Shown piece after piece: positions 7,127-16,206 of a stretch of DNA of 43,403 bases. The DNA lies in assembly GCA_015654475.1 (NCBI GenBank), contig JAATGV010000040.1:1-43403 (forward strand). The letters run 5' to 3'. The position numbers and the translations under genes were made by a program. Under the pieces are notes generated by a model that was not told the origin of the DNA, searched no databases, and was given only the letters and a program-made list of their open reading frames with translations. The number at the start of each line of letters is the position of its first letter. Position 1 is the stretch's first letter. Source of the stretch: Actinomycetales bacterium (GTDB taxonomy: Bacteria; Actinomycetota; Actinomycetes; Actinomycetales; Microbacteriaceae).

Positions 7127-9298
7127 TTATCCTTCGGTCGGGACACGGTAGGCGCATGTTCTGCCTGCCGATGGATGCGTGCGCTCGCTGATCGGACGCG
7201 GCCCGAACTGCGTGGCGAATGCTGGCAAGGTGACGCCGCACCCGGCGAGGCCGGCGCGACCCGCTAGCTCGATCGTGCCATCTTCGGCCACCACAAGGCC
7301 GGGATCGGTTATGGTGCTTCGGGTGTCTGATCCTCGACCGAGCCACTGTGTGGAGGCATCGACTACGACCTGCGACGGATCGCCTGCGGTACGGGGTCCG
7401 ACCACATCGCCCGCGAAGATCACTGCATCGTGCTGGGTTTCGTCCCAGGCGAGGTTGACGTTGCTGCGCAGATTGGTGATATTTTGGGCGGCGGCGCTTC
7501 CGGGGGCTCCAGCGAAGACGGGCACGCCATCCGTGAGAAAGACGTTGCCTGTCAGGCTGGCCGCGACGTGATCTTCCGGTACGGCCAACGACACCAGACC
7601 AGTTCCCGCCTTGGCGAGCAGGTTGTCGCGGATGACATTCTCACGCCCGGTCTTGATGTGGATGGCTTCGTGGGAGACCGAATGGATGATGTTGCGTTGC
7701 ACAAGGATGTGGGACGAGGCGGGGTCTAGTAGGATCCCCCAGCCACCGAATCCGGCGGCCCGAACGTCGTGGATGAGGTTGTCGGAGATAACCGTTCCCG
7801 GGGAGACGCCGAGCGTGTATATACCACCGAACCAGTCAAGTGTCCCCTGTCCGAGGGTGTGGAGGTGGTTGCCGATCACGATGTTGTTCACCGACGGGCT
7901 GAACTCGTAGTCCCACCTCCAACCGATCGATATCGCGGTCGAAAAGAAGTCGAAAATGTCGTTGTGCGCAACGATCGAGTCGCTGGCATGCCGGAAGAAC
8001 ACGGCCACAGCGTGGGGGTAGACGCGCCCACCGCTGTGAATCACGTTGTCGCTGACTTCATTGCCGATGTTGAACTCCGGCGATGCGGGATCGTCGCTAC
8101 CACCGCAATTGATCGCACCCGCGCCGAGATCCCAGAATTCGCAGCCACTGATCAGCGTGTACGCGCTGCCTTGGTCCAGCCGCACACCGTATCCGCCGAC
8201 GTGCGCGACAGTGCAGGCAACGAGCGCACATGAATGCACCCATTCGAAGGTGAGCGCACCGAAAACGGTCGATGCCGCTTGGGGGTCTGATGCATAGGGC
8301 GTCGCGGGGTCAAGCACCGGATCTTCCCGCATCTGGAAGGGTGCAGCGGCGGCTGGGCTGTGGGCAGGTTCGGCGTACTCGAAACGGATCCCTTCGAAGC
8401 GCACGCGGACGACGGGCCGGTGTTCCTCGCCACGGACTTCGACGAGCGAGCCGACGATCGGTACCGTGGCCTCAAATTCGTCGATGAACTCGTTGTCCCT
8501 CGGCGTGTACAGCAATGTCGGGGTACCGGGGCCGCCGGGGTGCTCGGCTGTCGGCACGATTCCCGCAGCATCGAAGTACCACTGGCCTGCGATCTGGCCG
8601 AGGCTATCGACGACACCATCAAGGAAGTACCGCGAGAAATCGGTCGAGTCACCATCTTTGAGCGCGAGCATCGAGTCATAGCTGAGAGTGATGAGGTTGC
8701 GGGCGCGATCGATCGATTCGATTGGACTGCGTTCTTGGATCCAGAAGTGCGGGATGACAACCTCGACGCCGCGCGGATCGGTGAGCTCGGGAATCTCGCC
8801 GTCTGAGTATTCGAACGCCCGCGAACCTTCGAAGAGGATCGATGCGAGGTCCGCCGTGCGGTCAAGGCCAGGCACGTTGACCATGCGAAGAGTGTCTTCT
8901 GCGGGATAGCGCGGGCGTGACCTGCGCTCGCCATTCACAAAAAGCGAGCGACCTGCGGTAGTGGGCACGGTCGCGGCCCACACCGGCATGCCCCGGAACT
9001 GATCCGCCGTCCATTCGCGGATCGAAGCACCACCCGAGATGGCGACGGTGCCGTCGCCATCTGTCGGGGCGAAGACAGTATCCGAGTCCTCCGGCCCGAG
9101 CACAAGCGGGTGAGTAAGCGCGTACGTTCCTGGGTGCAGCCAGACGACCGCCTGTTCCATTGGTTTCCGGTGTGCACGAAGGATGGTCATCGCCTGTTCG
9201 ATGGTGCGCACCGGGTATCCCTCGGTTCCATCCCCAGTGCGAGATCCGTCAGGACTCGCGTGCACCTCGCGACGACCTGCCGCGCTCAACTTTGACAT
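7127..9298 (-). CDS. Right-handed beta-helix glycosidase-like protein (GH141-like)
   Basis: Large right-handed parallel beta-helix protein, 723 aa. The N-terminus has the layout SPDGSRTGDGT...PVRTIEQA typical of secreted-lyase and GH141-type helices, followed by a SGGASIREW and RSLFVNGERRSRPRYPA block that I associate with GH141 proteins (alpha-L-fucosidase, xylanase). Repeated coil-like stretches (ISGCEFWDLGAG, VSDNVIHSGG, VISDNLIHDV, VQRNIIHSVS) lie at about 375-560. No clear signal peptide, so cytosolic action is plausible. First gene of the operon and divergent from the IclR gene. ATG at 9298 is preferred (GGAG 5 nt upstream); GTG at 9304 is possible but abuts the RBS. Family call moderate, substrate inferred. 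Confidence 0.7.
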   Translation of the reverse strand: MSKLSAAGRREVHASPDGSRTGDGTEGYPVRTIEQAMTILRAHRKPMEQAVVWLHPGTYALTHPLVLGPEDSDTVFAPTDGDGTVAISGGASIREWTADQFRGMPVWAATVPTTAGRSLFVNGERRSRPRYPAEDTLRMVNVPGLDRTADLASILFEGSRAFEYSDGEIPELTDPRGVEVVIPHFWIQERSPIESIDRARNLITLSYDSMLALKDGDSTDFSRYFLDGVVDSLGQIAGQWYFDAAGIVPTAEHPGGPGTPTLLYTPRDNEFIDEFEATVPIVGSLVEVRGEEHRPVVRVRFEGIRFEYAEPAHSPAAAAPFQMREDPVLDPATPYASDPQAASTVFGALTFEWVHSCALVACTVAHVGGYGVRLDQGSAYTLISGCEFWDLGAGAINCGGSDDPASPEFNIGNEVSDNVIHSGGRVYPHAVAVFFRHASDSIVAHNDIFDFFSTAISIGWRWDYEFSPSVNNIVIGNHLHTLGQGTLDWFGGIYTLGVSPGTVISDNLIHDVRAAGFGGWGILLDPASSHILVQRNIIHSVSHEAIHIKTGRENVIRDNLLAKAGTGLVSLAVPEDHVAASLTGNVFLTDGVPVFAGAPGSAAAQNITNLRSNVNLAWDETQHDAVIFAGDVVGPRTAGDPSQVVVDASTQWLGRGSDTRSTITDPGLVVAEDGTIELAGRAGLAGCGVTLPAFATQFGPRPISERTHPSAGRTCAYRVPTEG

Positions 9299-9318
9299 CT
9301 TCACTCCGTTGTGCCGAT

Positions 9319-9339
9319 TATCGGAACATAAGTCCGATA
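9319..9339. promoter_or_regulatory. Candidate IclR operator in the divergent promoter region
   Basis: Perfect inverted repeat TATCGGA-N7-TCCGATA between the glycosidase operon and the IclR gene. Its core CGGAACATAAGTCCG resembles the GGA...TCC half-site layout of IclR-family operators. A possible -10 for the regulator, TAGAAT, lies at 9346-9351. A further CCGATAT occurs at 9373-9379. Confidence 0.6.
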
Positions 9340-9377
9340 TGCGATTAGAATGATGCTATCACAGAGATGAGGCCGAT

Positions 9378-10250
9378 ATGTCAGGCTCAGAATTCGCGCC
9401 TCAGCCAGCAAGGGCAAAGAATGGAACCATGAGCATTACTGGGGTCGACACAAGCGCTGCGGCTGAGCCCGGCACACTGATCGATCGATCGATCGCGCAA
9501 ACCCTTGATCGCGGAATCGATGTCTTGGAGTGCATCACGCGAGGTGAATCCCGGGTAGACGAAATAAGCGCATCCACAGGGCTCAAGCGCACGGTCGTCC
9601 AGCGCCTGCTCACCACCTTCGCGCGGCGGGGCTACATCGAGAACAGCGAAGGGAACGGCTGGAAACCCGGCCTCCGACTGATCGAACTGGTCGGCGACGT
9701 GTTCGCGAGCATCGATCCGGGCGGCGTGCTGCAACGGACCGTCGCGGACCTCGCCGAAGAAGTTCACGACTCCGTGCACCTCGGTGTCCTCGACGGCGAC
9801 GACATCGTCTACGTGGCAAAGGCGCACGGAAGCAGGCAAGTGCAGATGATCTCACGGGTCGGGCTACGCATTCCCGCCCAGAACACGGCACTCGGCAAGG
9901 CGATCCTCAGCCTCGGCGACATCGACGCAGCCGTCGAACGTTTCGACCCGGACAAGTCCATGACCCCCCTCTCGATCAAGTCGAAAGAGAATTACCGCGC
10001 GGCGCTTCTCGAGTCACGCGAACGCGGATACGGACTCGACAATCAAGAGACCACACCAGGCATCACCTGTATCGCCGTTCCCCTGCTGCTCGGCCCGAAC
10101 CGCTCGCCGCTGTCTGCCGCAATCTCGGTATCCGCGCCAAGCGAATACGTCGACCACGACCGACTGGCCGAGCTCTCGACCGTGATGCACAGGCACGCCC
10201 GAATCATCGCACCCCTCGTTCAAGCCGCATTGTCAGCAGGCAGGCTGTAA
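9378..10250 (+). CDS. IclR-family transcriptional regulator
   Basis: DNA-binding regulator of 290 aa. Winged helix-turn-helix at about residues 38-98 (ALDRGIDVLECI...STGLKRTVVQRLLTTFARRGYI) and the IclR GAF-like effector domain at about 110-285 (GLRIPAQNTALGKAIL; GITCIAVPLL). Divergent from the glycosidase operon across 79 nt that contain a palindromic candidate operator, so it most likely controls that operon and itself in response to a pathway intermediate (inference). No strong RBS precedes the ATG at 9378; an in-frame ATG at 9429 would drop 17 low-complexity residues and is an alternative start. Confidence 0.85.
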   Translation: MSGSEFAPQPARAKNGTMSITGVDTSAAAEPGTLIDRSIAQTLDRGIDVLECITRGESRVDEISASTGLKRTVVQRLLTTFARRGYIENSEGNGWKPGLRLIELVGDVFASIDPGGVLQRTVADLAEEVHDSVHLGVLDGDDIVYVAKAHGSRQVQMISRVGLRIPAQNTALGKAILSLGDIDAAVERFDPDKSMTPLSIKSKENYRAALLESRERGYGLDNQETTPGITCIAVPLLLGPNRSPLSAAISVSAPSEYVDHDRLAELSTVMHRHARIIAPLVQAALSAGRL

Positions 10251-10293
10251 CAACGAGGCTGGTCCGTGTGTGGGCACTCGCTAAGCTCAACCC

Positions 10294-11304
10294 ATGAGCA
10301 ACGACGCCACCACCAGTCCCGAACCATACGCCTCACCACTCGTCATCGGGGCGTACGCAGCTTTCAACACGACTGCCAAAAATGACTGGCCCTCGGCCGC
10401 ACGGTATCTGCGCCGAGTAATCGCGCTCGACGAATGCGGTGGCCTCGAAGTGCCCTGGGGCGCACACGGCCTTGTGCACGATCCAGACGAGCTGCTCGCC
10501 CTGATCGGTCATAGCGGTGAGCATGTGTTCACGCTCGTGACAGCCTTGATGGAGGGGGCGGCGGCAAATCCAGCTTTCGGCCTTGCGTCACCGGACAAAC
10601 CGCAGCGACGCAAGGCCATCGAACTCGTGCGCACAACACACGACACCATTACGAGGCTCGCTGATAGCCTCGGCCACAACCCGGTTCGCGCAGTAGAGCT
10701 TCAATCGACGCCGCGTGTCGGGGCGGAGCGCAGCGCGCAGGCCGAAGCCGCCTACCTTGCCAGCGTGACAGAGATCGCGGAATGGGACTGGCACGGCACG
10801 TCGCTCGTGCTTGAGCATTGCGACAATGCGCGCGGCGTCTCCCCCGTCAAGGGACTTCTCTCCCTCGACGCTGAGAGCGAGATCGCGCTGGCGCTCGCAG
10901 ACGCGCCGAGCCACGTGGGAATCGGGATCAACTGGGGCCGATCCGTCATCGAAACGCACGACACGGCCACCCCGGTCGCCCACATCCGTGCCACTGCCGA
11001 ACGCGGGCTGCTCACGAGTTTCATGGTCTCGGGAGTATCTGATCGAGACACTCCTGTGGGCGCGGCATGGAACGATACCCACGTGCCACCAGTCACCGAG
11101 GCGAGCACGGCCCTCGGCCTTGGCTCAAGCCTGCTCACCCCGGAATTGCTCAACGCGGCCGTCTCCTCGGCCCACATCGCGCGACCCGATTTCATCGGAA
11201 TGAAGATTTCGGCCCCGCGCGATGCAAGCGAGGATGCGGGGGTGGCCCTGATCGAGCAGTCGGCGAAGCTGGTCATGCACGCCCTCGAGGCAGCTACTCA
11301 GTAG
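10294..11304 (+). CDS. DUF4862 family protein
   Basis: Cytosolic protein of 336 aa recognised as DUF4862 from its motif set: LEVPW near residue 50, AVELQSTPR, WDWHGTSLVLEHCD, KGLLSLDAE, GIGINWGRSVIE and SGVSD...GAAWNDTHV. The pattern of short strands each ending in acidic, His or Asn residues suggests a xylose-isomerase-like TIM barrel, i.e. a candidate sugar or sugar-acid epimerase/isomerase (inference; no characterised member is known to me). It follows the IclR gene by 43 nt and probably shares its transcript. Its 3' end overlaps the convergent fucO by 7 nt. No clear RBS is visible before the ATG. Confidence 0.7.
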   Translation: MSNDATTSPEPYASPLVIGAYAAFNTTAKNDWPSAARYLRRVIALDECGGLEVPWGAHGLVHDPDELLALIGHSGEHVFTLVTALMEGAAANPAFGLASPDKPQRRKAIELVRTTHDTITRLADSLGHNPVRAVELQSTPRVGAERSAQAEAAYLASVTEIAEWDWHGTSLVLEHCDNARGVSPVKGLLSLDAESEIALALADAPSHVGIGINWGRSVIETHDTATPVAHIRATAERGLLTSFMVSGVSDRDTPVGAAWNDTHVPPVTEASTALGLGSSLLTPELLNAAVSSAHIARPDFIGMKISAPRDASEDAGVALIEQSAKLVMHALEAATQ

Positions 11305-12449
11305 ATCGACGCGTACAGTTCTTCGATCTGCTCGATCGTGACGTCACGGGGATTGCCTCCGGTGCAAACGTCCGCGAAAGCTGCCTCGGCCAACGCGTGC
11401 AGGTCTTCCTTCTTGGCACCCACCTCGCGCAGAGTGGTGGGATTGCCAAGCTGTACGGTGAGGTCGGAGACCGCCTTGACTGCGGCGTCGCGCGCACTCT
11501 CGAGCGGCATAGTCGCCGCATTCGGCACTGCGAATGCCGCAGCGATATCGCGGAACTTCTCTCCGGTGAACTCTTTATTGAACTCCATGATCGGGGCGAG
11601 AAGGATTCCGTTGGCAACACCGTGAGGAGCCTGGTAGAACGCCCCGAGCGGATGCGCCATGCCGTGCACAAGGCCGAGGCCGACGTTCGAATATCCCATG
11701 CCGGCAACATACTGGGCGAGCGCCATGCGCTCCGCAGCTTCACCGTCGCCACCGGCAGCGGACGCGAGCGATTGCGCGATCACCGTGATCGCCTTCAGAT
11801 GGAAGAGGTCCGAGAGTTCCCACGCGCCCTTGGTGGTATATCCTTCGATCGCGTGGGTGAGGGCATCAAGACCAGTAGCCACCTTGAGACCGCGAGGGGC
11901 ACTCGCCATCATGTCCGAGTCGATCACAGCGAGCACTGGAATATCGTGCGGGTCTACGGCGACGAACTTACGACGACGCTCGGTGTCTGTGATCACGTAG
12001 TTGATGGTGGTCTCAGAAGCTGTTCCGGCCGTAGTGGGAACGGCAATGATCGGCACCGAGGGATTCTTGGTCGCAGCGGTACCTTCGAGGCTACGCACAT
12101 CTGAGAACTCGGGGTTAGCGACGACAATGCCGATCGTCTTGCATGTGTCTTGCGGAGAGCCGCCACCGATGGCGAGCAGCACATCCGCTCCTGATGCGGT
12201 GAACGCTGCGACGCCGGCCTTGACGTTCTCGATGGGAGGATTCGGCAGAACGTTCGAATAGATCTCGTACACGATCCCCGCGGCATCGAGCAGTGACGTC
12301 ACCTTTGCGGCAACTCCCGTCTCGACCAGCACGGCGTCGGTGACGACGAACACCTTGGTGAAGCCGCGCCCCTCTATCTCTGCGGGAATCGCCTCGATCG
12401 CCCCGGCACCAAAGTAGGCGGTCTGATTCCATATCATCCGATATGCCAT
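11298..12449 (-). CDS. fucO: Lactaldehyde reductase / iron-containing alcohol dehydrogenase
   Basis: Group III Fe-dependent alcohol dehydrogenase, 383 aa, very similar in motif order to E. coli FucO. It has MIWNQTAYFG at the N-terminus, the NAD loop AIGGGSPQDTCK (93-104), PTTAGTASE, and iron ligands Asp195, His199 (GLDALTHAIEGY), His262 and His276 (LVHGMAHPLGAFYQAPHGVANG), one residue off E. coli numbering. It reduces L-lactaldehyde to L-1,2-propanediol with NADH. The ATG at 12449 follows AAGGAGAAGTGTGCA; in-frame codons further upstream are not needed. Its presence next to a 2-keto-3-deoxy acid aldolase is the best evidence that the locus handles a 6-deoxy sugar. Confidence 0.92.
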   Translation of the reverse strand: MAYRMIWNQTAYFGAGAIEAIPAEIEGRGFTKVFVVTDAVLVETGVAAKVTSLLDAAGIVYEIYSNVLPNPPIENVKAGVAAFTASGADVLLAIGGGSPQDTCKTIGIVVANPEFSDVRSLEGTAATKNPSVPIIAVPTTAGTASETTINYVITDTERRRKFVAVDPHDIPVLAVIDSDMMASAPRGLKVATGLDALTHAIEGYTTKGAWELSDLFHLKAITVIAQSLASAAGGDGEAAERMALAQYVAGMGYSNVGLGLVHGMAHPLGAFYQAPHGVANGILLAPIMEFNKEFTGEKFRDIAAAFAVPNAATMPLESARDAAVKAVSDLTVQLGNPTTLREVGAKKEDLHALAEAAFADVCTGGNPRDVTIEQIEELYASIY

Positions 12450-12811
12450 TGCACACTTCTCCTTCTTCTCAGGTCTCATACCGGTGCGGACGCGCTGCCA
12501 CGATATTGCCTTGAGACAGGGCGAACCTCACCATGCCTCCAGTCTGGCGACGAGCACTCTTCAGGCCCGCATCCGCTGGATCCGTGGTACAAAGTTGCGG
12601 CCTCGAAATACCGACACTCTGGGGAAACCTGCAACGGGACCGAATAAATAGTTCGCTCCGCAATTTCAGTCACACCTGCTGTTCACACGCATCGCGGCCT
12701 GCGAAGCCAGCTCCCCCAAAAGACGCAACGAGCCGCGCACAGATGCTCGCGTTACCGCCGATTCCGCGCTATAGTTATTTAGTTAGCAAGCAACAACTAG
12801 TTTCATCTAAT
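12450..12811. other. Divergent intergenic region between fucO and the efflux gene
   Basis: About 360 nt upstream of both genes. The frame of the downstream MFS gene stays open through most of it, but the predicted residues are not transporter-like and no RBS supports an upstream start. It contains a possible -10 (TATAGT, 12770-12775) and a candidate MarR operator. Confidence 0.5.
12780..12799. promoter_or_regulatory. Candidate MarR operator
   Basis: Imperfect palindrome TAGTTAGCAAGCAACAACTA (TAGTT-N10-AACTA) just downstream of a possible -10 element TATAGT (12770-12775) and 12 nt before the ATG of the efflux gene. Position and symmetry fit binding by the MarR protein encoded at 14809. No convincing -35 was found. 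Confidence 0.45.
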
Positions 12812-14812
12812 ATGCCGGCCCCAACGAAGCCACCGGTGACTGGGGCCCACCCTCGGGTCGTTGTCACGCCTTCGCCGAGTGCCTGCCCGATACAACGAAT
12901 CGCAGCAGTGAAAACAACACACCACGACGCAGTAGCCTCACGCGAAGCCCCGCGCACCAACTCACACGCATCCAACTCAGCCCTGCAGACGGCCGCACCC
13001 CAACAGTCCGACAGGTACAAATGGATCGCCCTATCGAACACAACACTCGGCATGCTGATGGCCACCATCAACAGCTCGATTGTGCTGATTTCGTTGCCTG
13101 CCATTTTCAAAGGCATTCAGCTCAACCCCCTAGAACCCTCGAACGTCAATTACCTGCTGTGGATCCTGATGGGCTACATGGTGGTCAGCGCAGTGCTCGT
13201 CGTCCCATTCGGACGGCTGGGAGACATGTATGGCCGGGTGCGTATCTACAATCTTGGTTTCGCCGTGTTCACCGCTGCGTCGGTGCTTCTTGCGCTTGAT
13301 CCATTCATGGGTGCCGCAGGCGGCCAATGGTTGATCTGGTGGCGCCTGGTTCAGGGCATCGGCGGGGCGATGATATTTGCAAACTCGACCGCAATCATCA
13401 CCGACGCGTTCCCAGCCCACCACCGCGGGATGGCAATGGGCATCAACCAGGTTGCCGCGATTGCAGGCAGCTTCATCGGTCTCATCGTGGGCGGGCTCCT
13501 GTCAGTCATCGACTGGCGTGCCGTCTTCTTCGTGAGCGTGCCCGTTGGTTTGGCCGGCACGATCTGGGCGTACTTGTCGTTGAAAGAGGTAGGGACCCGC
13601 AACCCTGGGCGTTTCGACTGGGCAGGCAACCTCGCCTTTGCCGCTGGCCTCACGCTCGTGCTCGCAGGCATCACCTACGGCATCCAGCCCTATGGCGACA
13701 GCTCGACCGGGTGGACGAACCCTTGGGTGCTCGGCTCGATTATTGGTGGCGTCGTTCTGCTTGTCGCGTTTGTGGCGATCGAGTTGAAGGTGGCTGAACC
13801 AATGTTCGAGATGCGACTTTTCCGCATTCGCGCCTTTGCTTCCGGCAACTTCGCGAGCCTGTTGTCGTCGATTGGTCGCGGCGGATTGCAGTTCATGTTG
13901 ATCATCTGGTTGCAGGGCATCTGGCTTCCCTTGCATGGCTACTCATACGAGGACACCCCCCTCTGGGCTGGAATCTACCTGCTGCCACTGACAGTGGGCT
14001 TCTTGCTTGCCGGTCCGCTCTCCGGCGTGCTCTCCGATAAATTCGGGGCCCGACTTTTTGCCACGCTCGGGCTTTGCATTGTCGCGGGCACGTTCGTCTT
14101 GTTGCTTGTCATCCCCGTCAATTTCGAGTATTGGCAGTTTGCGACCATCACGTTCTTGAGCGGCATCGGTTCCGGTATGTTCGGCGCGCCGAACAGGAGC
14201 GCCATCATGAGCAGCGTTCCGGCGGATCAGCGAGGAAGCGCCTCCGGAATGGCAGGCATGTTGCAGAACAGCGGGTCGTCGCTCTCTATCGGGATCTTCT
14301 TCTCACTGATGATCGCTGGATTCGCCACGGACCTGCCGCATGCCTTGACCAACGGTCTGCTTGCGCACAATGTTCCGGCGGCAACGGCGACTCAGCTTGG
14401 CAGCTCAGCGCCGGTCGGCATCCTGTTCGCCGCCTTCCTCGGCTACAACCCGATTCAGACTCTGCTCGATCAGTCCGGCACGGCAAGCACGTTGAACCCC
14501 GCCGATGTTTCTGCACTGACGAACAAGGAGTTCTTCCCGCAACTCATCTCCGCGCCCTTCCAGAGCGGGCTTACGGTGGTGTTCACCGTGGCGGCGGTCA
14601 TGACACTCGTGGCCGCAGCTGCCTCGCTGGTGCGCGGCAGGCGGTACATTAATGGGGCGTCTAGCCTTGCGGCACATGATTTGGCGGCGGCTGCTGCCAA
14701 AGCGGACGGCGGGGTGGATGCCAGGGGCGCGATTGCGGATGCATCCGCCCCAACTGCGACTGACGGCCGCACACCCGAGTTCACGATGGCAGGCAAGGAT
14801 ACGAGCGAATGA
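12812..14812 (+). CDS. DHA2-type MFS drug/metabolite efflux transporter
   Basis: Fourteen-segment MFS transporter of the EmrB/QacA type, 666 aa from the ATG at 12812. TM1 begins near residue 72 ([22 protein letters not shown]); motif A is [11 protein letters not shown], followed by [17 protein letters not shown] and a motif C-like [17 protein letters not shown]. The 70-residue polar N-terminal tail is unusual. No RBS precedes 12812, so translation may be leaderless; GTG at 12908 would shorten the tail. The C-terminus ends in a 60-residue Ala-rich tail. It overlaps the MarR gene by 4 nt, so the pump is probably derepressed by the ligand it exports. Confidence 0.82.
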   Translation: MPAPTKPPVTGAHPRVVVTPSPSACPIQRIAAVKTTHHDAVASREAPRTNSHASNSALQTAAPQQSDRYKWIALSNTTLGMLMATINSSIVLISLPAIFKGIQLNPLEPSNVNYLLWILMGYMVVSAVLVVPFGRLGDMYGRVRIYNLGFAVFTAASVLLALDPFMGAAGGQWLIWWRLVQGIGGAMIFANSTAIITDAFPAHHRGMAMGINQVAAIAGSFIGLIVGGLLSVIDWRAVFFVSVPVGLAGTIWAYLSLKEVGTRNPGRFDWAGNLAFAAGLTLVLAGITYGIQPYGDSSTGWTNPWVLGSIIGGVVLLVAFVAIELKVAEPMFEMRLFRIRAFASGNFASLLSSIGRGGLQFMLIIWLQGIWLPLHGYSYEDTPLWAGIYLLPLTVGFLLAGPLSGVLSDKFGARLFATLGLCIVAGTFVLLLVIPVNFEYWQFATITFLSGIGSGMFGAPNRSAIMSSVPADQRGSASGMAGMLQNSGSSLSIGIFFSLMIAGFATDLPHALTNGLLAHNVPAATATQLGSSAPVGILFAAFLGYNPIQTLLDQSGTASTLNPADVSALTNKEFFPQLISAPFQSGLTVVFTVAAVMTLVAAAASLVRGRRYINGASSLAAHDLAAAAAKADGGVDARGAIADASAPTATDGRTPEFTMAGKDTSE

Positions 14813-15276
14813 CCGAGGCGCTCACCACTCACACGGAGACCTCGACGCCAGAATCCTCAGACATTCACAGCGTTGCGGGACTTGTTTCACTCGCACTGAC
14901 TCAGGTAAATCACCGGCTGCGAGCGGCGAGCGGCGAACTTGGCATCGGCACCTTATCGGCCTACGCGATGCTCGGGCGGCGGGGGCCGATGCGCTCGGGC
15001 GACTTGGCACGGCTGGAAGGCGTTGCCGCACCGACGATGACTCGCATGATGGATGTTCTCGTGCAGCGTGGCCTTGTCGAGCGCAACCCCGACCCTGACG
15101 ATGGCCGAGCAAGCCTGCTGGATCTCACCGAGGCCGGTCGTGTTGAGATGGCACGCGTGCGGGCCGAGCGTGCCCGACGGCTTGAGGCACTGCTCGAACC
15201 GCTTAGCCCCGATCAGTTGAACCAGTTGCGGGAGATCGTCGGCACGCTCATCGAATCTACGGTGCTTGAGAGCTAG
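14809..15276 (+). CDS. MarR-family transcriptional regulator
   Basis: Winged-helix regulator of 155 aa. The HTH lies at about residues 55-105 ([27 protein letters not shown]), followed by the wing [19 protein letters not shown] with the MarR-typical Asp/Arg pair, and by C-terminal dimerisation helices. The start overlaps the stop of the efflux gene (ATGA), so the two are translationally coupled. The likely target is the palindrome at 12780-12799 ahead of the pump. Confidence 0.88.
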   Translation: MTEALTTHTETSTPESSDIHSVAGLVSLALTQVNHRLRAASGELGIGTLSAYAMLGRRGPMRSGDLARLEGVAAPTMTRMMDVLVQRGLVERNPDPDDGRASLLDLTEAGRVEMARVRAERARRLEALLEPLSPDQLNQLREIVGTLIESTVLES

Positions 15277-15582
15277 AGCCCAGGCTGAGGCCGGGGAGGT
15301 CGCAGCCAGGACTGCTTTCCTCCGGCTGCGGTGTTGTTCGTCGTCGAGGAATAGTGTTGGCGTAGTGACGCGCGTGGACGCCGGAGCTGGACATGTGCAT
15401 TCAAGGCTGAGTGCCGTGTAATGGGACGTCATCCCGTGTCGTCATCCTGATCTCAACGAATTCTCGCGGATCGGGAATAGTTGAGCCCCTCATTAGGTTG
15501 GTTGAAATATCAAGTAATAGTCCGAGTGCCAAGATGCCCGGGCTCAGGTTTCGGCATCTGCCGGACGAAAGGAAGTTTTGTT
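15277..15582. other. Intergenic region with AT-rich palindrome
   Basis: About 300 nt without a convincing gene. An AT-rich palindrome TTGAAATATCAA (15502-15513) lies 70 nt before the next start and may be an operator or promoter element. No MarR-like TAGTT/AACTA copy is seen here. Confidence 0.4.
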
Positions 15583-16206
15583 ATGGCTACAATCACAATC
15601 TTTGGAGCAGGCAACATCGGCGGCGCGGTTGCCGGAATCGCGACTGCAGGCGGAAACACCGTTCAGGTGATCGACTCAACCCTGGAAAAGGCACAAGAAG
15701 TTGCCACTCCGCTTGGGGCGACCGCCGGCACAACGGGCGATGCCATCACCGGCGACATCGTCGTGCTCGCTCTCCCCTACCCCGCCATCGACTCGGTGCT
15801 CGACGCGTATGCGGGCCAGCTCGACGGCAAGATCATCGTCGAGACAACCAACCCGCTCGACTTCAACACCTTCGACTCACTCGTCACCCCGGCGGATGGC
15901 TCGGCTGCCGCCGAGATCCAGGCCAAGGTTCCTACGGCATCCGTGCTCAAAGCATTCAACACCACCTTCGCCGGCACCCTCGCTGCCAAGAAGGTCGGCG
16001 ACAATGCGACGACGGTCTTGGTTGTGGGCGACAGCGCCGACGCGAAGGCATCCGTCATCGAATTCATCGTCGCCGGTGGGCTCAAGGCTATCGACGCCGG
16101 TTCCCTCAAGCGCGCCCGCGAGCTCGAAGCCATCGGCTTCTTGCAGCTCACGCTTGCGGCCTCTGAAAAGGTCAGCTGGATGGGCGGCTTCGCGGTCATC
16201 GAGTAG
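15583..16206 (+). CDS. F420-dependent NADP reductase-like oxidoreductase
   Basis: Rossmann-fold protein of 207 aa, COG2085 (NADP oxidoreductase, coenzyme F420-dependent) type. GAGNIGGAVA (about residues 8-17) is the dinucleotide loop; LALPYPAID and VETTNPLDF follow the usual fold, and KAFNTTFAGTL is the conserved central block of this family. It would pass hydride between NADP and F420, or act on another small substrate; many family members have no assigned reaction. ATG at 15583 is chosen because GAAAGGAAG lies 8 nt upstream. The neighbours give no pathway link. Confidence 0.75.
   Translation: MATITIFGAGNIGGAVAGIATAGGNTVQVIDSTLEKAQEVATPLGATAGTTGDAITGDIVVLALPYPAIDSVLDAYAGQLDGKIIVETTNPLDFNTFDSLVTPADGSAAAEIQAKVPTASVLKAFNTTFAGTLAAKKVGDNATTVLVVGDSADAKASVIEFIVAGGLKAIDAGSLKRARELEAIGFLQLTLAASEKVSWMGGFAVIE

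Noticed and set aside
9487-9496. GATCGATCGATCGA-like repeat in the IclR gene
   Set aside because: Short run within coding sequence encoding IDRSIA; no sign of function beyond coding.
11067-12104. 345-codon plus-strand frame opposite fucO
   Set aside because: Antisense to an almost canonical FucO; no motif of its own.
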